From the NCBI GenBank assembly GCA_029204225.1, contig MU833297.1, positions 1-58,309 of the forward strand: a stretch of 58,309 nucleotides of DNA, given 5' to 3'. The notes beneath the pieces were generated by a model. The model was not told where the DNA came from. It did no database searches and worked only from the letters and a program-made list of their open reading frames with translations. The stretch's first letter is position 1; every line of letters starts with the position of its first letter. The DNA comes from Diphasiastrum complanatum. Its lineage: Eukaryota > Streptophyta > Lycopodiopsida > Lycopodiales > Lycopodiaceae. The position numbers were made by a program, and so were the translations under genes. Shown here in pieces: positions 52,383 to 58,309 of the stretch.

Positions 52383-52949
52383 CCACCAAGTCTTCATCAT
52401 GTTTCCTTTCTGTTATCAAACCGTCCGTCCAAATATGTTCCTACCACCAATTTCTTGATGATGAGTCCATCCCCTTGAGACTGATAACCAAAGTTTGTGC
52501 AACCTGCATATCAAAGGTTTTCCTTGAGACTGGAACTTCAACTGAGAGAATAAGCATGAAAACACACAGAGGCAAATGGAGGATACAAACCTCCCAGAAG
52601 ATAGAATCTGCCAAGAAACCAAAGATGAAACCGTCAATGACAGATACAAGTGACAAAACAAAGAGACACATGGAAAGCACTCGAGCATACAAGTTGTGGA
52701 GTTGCTAAGAGCTCTCCGATTTTGAGAATGTCAACCACCTATAGCAATAAGACATTCTGATCCAATTGCGGCAATTCGTGAAAAAACAGTTTTTGTGATA
52801 AAGACTGGCGACAATAAGCACTTGGTTTTATGTAAGCGAACGAGGATCTATGCTTTTCCAAGTGACAATCGAAGATGCCAATGCAAGGCGGAGCGACATC
52901 GTCCAATATGAGTTGTAGTGGGTCTTGAAACACATTAGGGGTGGGATGA
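52383..52949 (+). repeat. Internal 3' segment and polypurine tract before LTR-G copy 3
   Basis: It matches 37,889-38,200 but contains about 250 extra bases (about 52,507-52,760). It ends ATTAGGGGTGGGATGA before the LTR. Confidence 0.75.
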
Positions 52950-54097
52950 TGTTGGCTGATTCTGTCGAATCCCCAAGATATTCGGACAGAGCAACTCAAG
53001 AGCACCTCTCACCTTAGACTGAGGAGGTCTCTGAGAAGACGAGACTAATGAGACTGAGAGCCAAGTATGAGAGCCGAGGAATACTAGTTAGTAATGACAA
53101 GTAAGAACTGTGTACACCTCATGGTGAATCTCGGAAGATGGAATGACCATGTAGGAACTAGTATTTCTAGGCTAAAGTAATAAATGCAAGTAGACCCCTC
53201 TTAAAGAAAGTAGAGTGAGCCACCTTTTTATGGTGACCTCTAGTGGAGAGCATTATTTCACTTGTAATTTGTGAAATGTGGAAATTCCACTAGGATGCCA
53301 CCTAAGGAGCTCTCTTGCTTATTTAAGAGACTCCCTCTTTGTGAAGAGGAGCTTTTGAGAATTGTATCAACTCCATGCTGAAATAAGAAGAGCTTCCACG
53401 AGTTAGATGCATCCATTGAGCTCCTCGATCATGATGGTTTTCTTGAGTGATGCCCCTATGATCATGCCCTTCCATTCAAATGTGTGTGGTTGTGAAATGT
53501 AGAGTGGATTAGATTTCCTGTTTTTGTAGAGTGGATTAACTTTCTTGCTTTCTTGTGGATTAACATAGGAACCAACATTTAGGTAAACTACATAGGCTGG
53601 ATCTGTGGTGTGATTCTTGTATATCTCTGTACAATCGAGTTCTTGATGTTCTTGGGATGTCCAAAAATCAAAAGGCTGGCTAGTTTCTTGATTCTTGGAC
53701 TTCTAATATGCTGTAGATTAGTTTTGTTTCTTGTTTTTGTCAAGTTATGCAAGGTAGCTCAGTGTTAATGTAGTGTGGGCTCTGATTTCAGTCCGTTTTA
53801 AGTGTAGGTAGCTGTAGAAATCCATTGAACGTTCATTGGTTTGCATGCTGATCTATCTCTATGTAGAATGTAAGTGCGTTCAAGAGTGACGTCCCTGAGT
53901 AGTCCTCTGACAAGCAGGACACAATAAAACTATACTACATAGTTATTCAGTTCGTTTCTGCCTGTCCTTGGCATTGTAACAAATAAGAAACAGTCAAGTA
54001 ATGCCCAAACGAGCCTGGTAACAAGCAAGAAATAGATCTGTAAGCAGGAAGCAGAAAAGTAAACAACAGGTCCTCTGGAGCAGGGGATCAGTCAACA
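52950..54097 (+). repeat. LTR family G, copy 3 (1,148 bp)
   Basis: It begins TGTTGGCTGATTCTGTCG and ends GGGGATCAGTCAACA, a near inverted repeat of its own start. It is collinear with copies 1 and 2. The TATA-like TTATTTAAGAGACTCCC is at about 53,318. It is the presumed 3' LTR of the gag copy 2 element. Confidence 0.8.
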
Positions 54098-54169
54098 GCT
54101 TGTTTCGGCATTTTCGCAAGAATGTACACGCTGGTTTCGGCATTTTTGCAACCTTCAATGAACATGATG

Positions 54170-54790
54170 CATTAGAAATTAGTCATAATAGCACTTCACC
54201 CTTGAACCATTTACTCGAGTGTCAAGTAAATGTCCTTTGGAGATCAGCTAACTGAAGTGATCCATTAAAAACTTCTATGACTTTATACGGTCTCATCCAT
54301 CTGGTGTGTAATTTTCCAAGAAACAACATGTGTCTGTTATCATACAAAAGCACATAGTCTCTTGGTTTAATTTTTATTTTCATAAAGGATTGGTCAAAAA
54401 TTTCTTTTCTTTTATTCTGAACTCGTTCAGTCTCGATTATTGAAAGACGACAATCCTCTTCCAGTTGCATCAAAAAAATCATCCGCTCCCGGAGACTATC
54501 GTGTTCATCCATTCGCTCTTCATTACCGATGCGAAACGTTGGAACTTCGAATTATATTGGTAGTATGGGATGCATTCCATACACAAGATAGTATGGAGTC
54601 TGCCTAGTTGTAATCCTTTCAGTAGTTCTATATGCCCGTAAGATAGACGATAACTTCTGATCCCAATCAGAAGAATGTGTTTTTGTAACTTTATTCAAAA
54701 TTTTACATAAAACTCCATTTGCCCGCTCCGTAAGCCCATTTGGTTTTGGATTATATGGAGTGGTTTGGCGATGTGTAATAGAAAAATGTG
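54170..54790 (-). pseudogene. Gypsy-type integrase C-terminal fragment
   Basis: The - strand reads HRQTTPYNPKPNGLTERANG (catalytic Glu in TERAN), SSDWDQKLSSILRAYRTTER, TPYYLVYGMHPILP, then after a stop MDEHDSLRERMIFL..., PRDYVLLYDNRHMLFLGKLH and TRWMRPYKVIEVF. A 1-base shift then gives LLDTRVNGSRVKCYYD. This is the end of pol of plant Ty3/gypsy elements (Athila/Tat-like). It has no partner domains. Confidence 0.85.
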
Positions 54791-54799
54791 GTCAAACTC

Positions 54800-57075
54800 C
54801 ACACAAAACGTATCCTTCGGACTGGATCATGTAGATATCTTCTTGTATAATTCCATTCAGATAGGCTGTTTGTACATCAAGTTGATGTACTTCGAGGTCA
54901 GCAGTTGGAGCATAAGACAAGAGCATTCGGATCGACGAATGCTTGATGACTGGACTAAAAGTCTCACTGTAGTCAACATTTGGGATCTGGGTGAATCCTC
55001 GTGCTACCACTCTAGCCTTCCTTCGATCAATCGCTCCGTTGGTGTTATATTTGATCTTAAAGATCCATTTGCAATCAATAATATTGCAGCCAATAGGAGC
55101 TTCGACTATGACCATGTCAGATTCTTGATCAGAGAGGAATACTCTCTGTCCATAGCTTCTCTCCAAAGATCAGAGTCTGGTTGGCTAAGTGCCTCTTCGA
55201 CTGTTGTCGGTTCCTACATTAAAAGACAAGCAGACTCAGGAGTATACCTTGTGGGCTGTGTGCGCACTCGGCTTGATCTTCTGGGAGAATTCAACTGATG
55301 AACCGCTTCTGAGACTTGTTGCTAGGTAGCAGCAACGTCTTCGTCTGATTTGCTATCTCGAAGTGGGTCGACAATACATACGCCTGAGCCAGAAGCTCGA
55401 ACTGTTGTGTCAACGACAGGTAATGAAGGTTTTTCTTGAGCAATATCCTTTCCCTTGAGGTCGACGAACTGATCCTTGATTAAGACTGTATCCCGGCTAT
55501 ACAAGATTTGCTAGGTATCAGGATCATACAGCTTGTAAGTGTTATCAGACGAAGTATATCTGATTAGGATGGTCTTTAGACCTTGGAAGTCCAATTTCTT
55601 CCTTGTGTCCTTTGGGATCTACACGTAGGCAATGCACCCAAACACTCTTAGGTTCTTCAAAGAAGGCTTAGAGCTTGTCCACACCTCGTGGGGTGTCTTG
55701 TCTGAGAGGGCCTTTGTCGAACATCTATTCTGGATGTAAGCTGTAGTGGAGATAGCTTCAGCCCAAAATCTCTTGGGCAACGATGCATGCGATAGCATAC
55801 ATTTAGCATATTTGACCAGAGTACGGTTCTTCCTCTCAGCTAAGCCATTAGACTGAGGACTGTAATAAGTGACGAATTGCTGCTCAATGCCTTGGCTTTG
55901 CAGTACTCCTTAAACTCGATAGAGATATATTCTCCACCGTTGTCTGACCTTAGGGCCTTGATCGTCCTTCCTGTCTCCTTTTCTACATGCTCCTTGAAGA
56001 TTCTGAAGCAGTTGAAGGGTTCTGATTTCTTCTTTATGAAGTACACCATACTCCTTTTGGAGAATTTGTCAATAAAGGCTATAAAATACTTGGTATCCTT
56101 CAGCGAAGGATTTTTCATCGGGCCACAAATATCTGAATGTACAACATCTGACAATCCTCTAGCAACATGCTGATGGCTTGACTTAAATGGTTGCCTAGTC
56201 TGTTTACCAACTAGACAGTCTTGACAGATAGGTAACTCAACCTTTTCGCGAGGATAGTCAAGAACAAGAACAATAGATTGTCTAGACATTCGTTGTACAA
56301 CAACAGGATTTAAATGACCAAGTCTATAATGCCAAAGTAAACCTTTATTTGAATGAATTGAAGTACTGAGAGCCTGACTAGAGGCAGAAAAACAATGACT
56401 CAACTTATACAAGTATCCATGTCTCTTTTCGAGTGCTAGGATCTTGCCTGTCCTATCAACTACTTTACACTGATCACATTCGAACTCTACTCTATGTCCT
56501 AGATCTATGATTTTGCTTACAGAGAGTAGATTCGTAGATAACTTTGGTACATACAAGACTTTAGAGAGTAGCTTAGACTGATCATTTGCAAAGCATAATC
56601 TTACAGTGCCTTCACCTTTAATAGCTTGTGTGCTACTGTCGCCAAGGTGAACGAATTTCTAAGTATTGTAAGGTGTATAGGACTCGAAACATCCAATGAG
56701 GCTAGTCATGTGCTGAAATCCAGGAACCAAGAACTGTCGCTAGATGCTCCTTGATGATTGGTCATGAAGGCATCATGATCCACTTCCTGAATAGGCTGTG
56801 GAGCTTCTGCAGCTGCATTTGCCACTTGATTCGACTGCCCTTTGCTGTTGTTCTTCGCTTGAAGTATTCAGCATTTCGTGGTTGTTTCGTTTGCAGTATC
56901 TGTAGAACAGCTTCTTCTTTGTCTGAGGATTCGACTGTTCCTTGTGCTGAGCTGGTTTTTGGTCTAGCTTTGATTGCTTCGGGCCTTTCTTCTTCTTCTG
57001 CTTTGTCGTGCTCTTGTTGGTGTCCAAGACGTGAGAATCAGCTGAGGAACAAGTGGCTTCATTGTTTCTGTTAAA
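54800..57075 (-). mobile_element. Copia fragment J: gag end through RT
   Basis: On the - strand: gag end with a damaged knuckle (FYRYCKRNNHEML, 56,773-57,027), pre-integrase (LYVPKLSTNLLSVSKIIDLG), integrase zinc part and core (LWHYRLGHLNPVVV; VVHSDICGPMKNPS; ALRSDNGGEYISIEF, 55,840-56,556), the third catalytic region NGLAERKNRTL in another frame (about 55,820), C-terminus (55,322-55,504) and RT (DCKWIFKIKYNTNGAIDRRK; VHQLDVQTAYLNGIIQEDIY). It resembles copia A in the pre-integrase part. RT stops before YVDD at the border with the gypsy fragment. No LTR was found. Confidence 0.85.
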
Positions 57076-57374
57076 TTTACTCCTACTCTCCTAAATCCCA
57101 ATTTTAATCTGCCTCCATTCATGCTACATATTTACTAACGTTGTCACGTAGTCTGCATAATTACACGCAAATTCGCACAAATGAAAAAAAGGCAAATGAA
57201 TTGTGACACTGTGTCCTTACGTAGGTTATGGTGATAGGCGAAAAGGGGACACTACCTTACTGAATACCAAAAGTGCCCTAAAAGCTAAGGCACCTTGTAA
57301 ACCTTATCCTAAGGCCATTCGTAAGAGTGACGCACTTTTGCATCATCACCAACGTTCACTTCAATACTAACTGA
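57076..57374. other. Non-coding junction
   Basis: No ORF or clear repeat is seen between copia J and the next LTR. Confidence 0.5.
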
Positions 57375-58140
57375 TGTTGCACCCTTTTCATGCTCACCCT
57401 ATGCAGCTGCGCTAACAGATTGGACAACAATTATAGCCACCCACGATCTCTTATAGACAACACATCCACTCTTTACTTTCACATCTGCACACCTGTAATA
57501 TTATGTATATATATTGGATACCATCTGAGTATTCATAATGCATCAAGATGAAGAGATAAGAAGAGACTAAGAGAAGAGGTTTGATTCCTCATTACAGATA
57601 GAAATAAGCTTTGTAGAGCACACGATTTCGTCCGCTATTGTATTGTGTTCTACCGCATTATTAACATGTATACATGATATACTTAATCTGATACAGCTCT
57701 TTGTTTTGCATTCAGATCTATGTTAATATTGCTATGCTTATTCTTCATTCTGTTTGATCTTTCTAGTTGCTCTTTCTAGTAATAGACAATTTACTTTTAG
57801 TCTTGTCTTTTGCGAATCATTCGCGACTAATTATCAGTCGAGCACAGTCTAGCTCTTCGCAAATCATTCACGACAGATAATTTGTCTTGCAATTCGCGAC
57901 AAATTATTCATCTAGCGCTTCATCCATTAAACATTTGGCTACGTAATCTAGAATGACTGTGATATCTATCACTAAAGTTCTGTTAATTCTGATAGGCGTA
58001 GTCATGCTTAGGGAGAGAGTCAAATAATTTATTCCGCTGCACACGAACATTTTCTATTCGAGTTCGCTTTTCGTTCGTTTCTTGTTCGAGTTCGTTTCTC
58101 GTTCGTGTTCGTCATTTATTCTTCCCCCTCTCTCCCAACA
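57375..58140 (+). repeat. Probable 5' LTR of a + strand copia (copia K)
   Basis: It ends ...CTCTCTCCCAACA right before a primer site. The start TGTTGCACCC at 57,375 is the best TG candidate but is not confirmed, as the second LTR lies outside the window. It has ATGTATATATATTGG (TATA-like, about 57,503), a set of CGAATCATTCGCGAC-like words (57,813-57,915) and TTCG-rich repeats (58,060-58,110). Confidence 0.6.
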
Positions 58141-58152
58141 TGGTATTAGAGT
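58141..58152 (+). promoter_or_regulatory. Primer binding site of copia K
   Basis: TGGTATTAGAGT resembles TGGTATCAGAGC with two changes, immediately after the LTR. Confidence 0.75.
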
Positions 58153-58309
58153 TATCTTTATAGCTTGATTGGCCTCCATAGTACAAGACTCTACTAGCCG
58201 ATAGAGTAATTGTTTTCTTGTTTTGTATTTGTCAGTATCAGATTTTCATACTTAAGTCACTGATAGTTTCTTCTATCACTTAGACTAATCTTCCACATGG
58301 ATTTCCAAG
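58153..58309 (+). mobile_element. Leader and first gag codons of copia K, cut by window end
   Basis: An ATG at about 58,297 (ATGGATTTCCAAG) is placed where copia gag begins relative to the primer site. Only four or so codons are visible. Confidence 0.45.

Noticed and set aside
45923-52949. Integrated plant pararetrovirus (caulimovirid)
   Set aside because: Zinc knuckles alone prompted the idea, but no movement protein, coat, protease or RT motif was found; the gag core (KAREWFF) and LTRs fit a gypsy-type element.
38201-52949. One giant element bounded by LTR-G copies 2 and 3
   Set aside because: Copy 2 has a polypurine tract on its left, so it behaves as a 3' LTR, and the interval holds many unrelated - strand elements. 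A shared-LTR tandem remains possible but is not shown.

Overview
The window is nuclear DNA of a land plant. The single host gene is RPT3, a 26S proteasome ATPase subunit, with clean GT-AG introns. Nearly everything else is decayed transposable element: Ty1/copia and Ty3/gypsy-type LTR retrotransposons primed by initiator Met tRNA, and hAT transposons with BED and DUF659-type domains. The transposon-swollen introns suggest a large, repeat-rich genome such as a fern or lycophyte; that taxon guess is weak. No bacterial gene, CRISPR array, rRNA or tRNA was recognised.

Layout. 1-3,301: a + strand copia relic cut by the window edge; its 3' LTR ends about 0.7 kb before the RPT3 start codon. 4,027-21,697: RPT3, six exons, 411 codons read without a break. 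Intron 1 (10.6 kb) holds an old - strand hAT relic, a - strand copia relic lying between its pieces, three long CT microsatellites and a pair of ~240-bp direct repeats. Intron 2 (5.3 kb) holds a better preserved - strand hAT transposase and two GC-rich hAT-type ends. 22,860-25,550: two + strand copia fragments joined end to end. About 25,800-33,400: a + strand copia split by a 5.3-kb - strand copia (27,010-32,275) that has both LTRs, PBS and polypurine tract. 33,470-39,311: a tandem duplication, a probable solo LTR, a pair of covarying hairpins, a - strand copia fragment and a second LTR of the same family. 39,312-41,820: a mosaic of at least four copia fragments. 42,403-45,718: a - strand LTR and a long broken ORF with a possible plant-transposon-type domain plus coiled coil. 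45,923-52,949: two related gypsy-type gag relics separated by a G-poor, A/C-rich tract with a 24-bp minisatellite, ending in a third LTR of the 33.7-kb family (52,950-54,097). 54,170-57,075: a gypsy integrase end abutting a copia relic, both on -. About 57,375-58,309: the 5' LTR, PBS and start of another + strand copia.

The elements do not work together as a system. All appear defective in at least one essential part, and the picture is layered insertion and decay around and inside one conserved housekeeping gene. The observations most worth following are the RPT3 intron invasion, the broken ORF at 42.9-45.7 kb, the A/C-rich gag-flanking tract, the repeated LTR family and the covarying hairpins. 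All domain calls come from reading motifs by eye; no database search was run.
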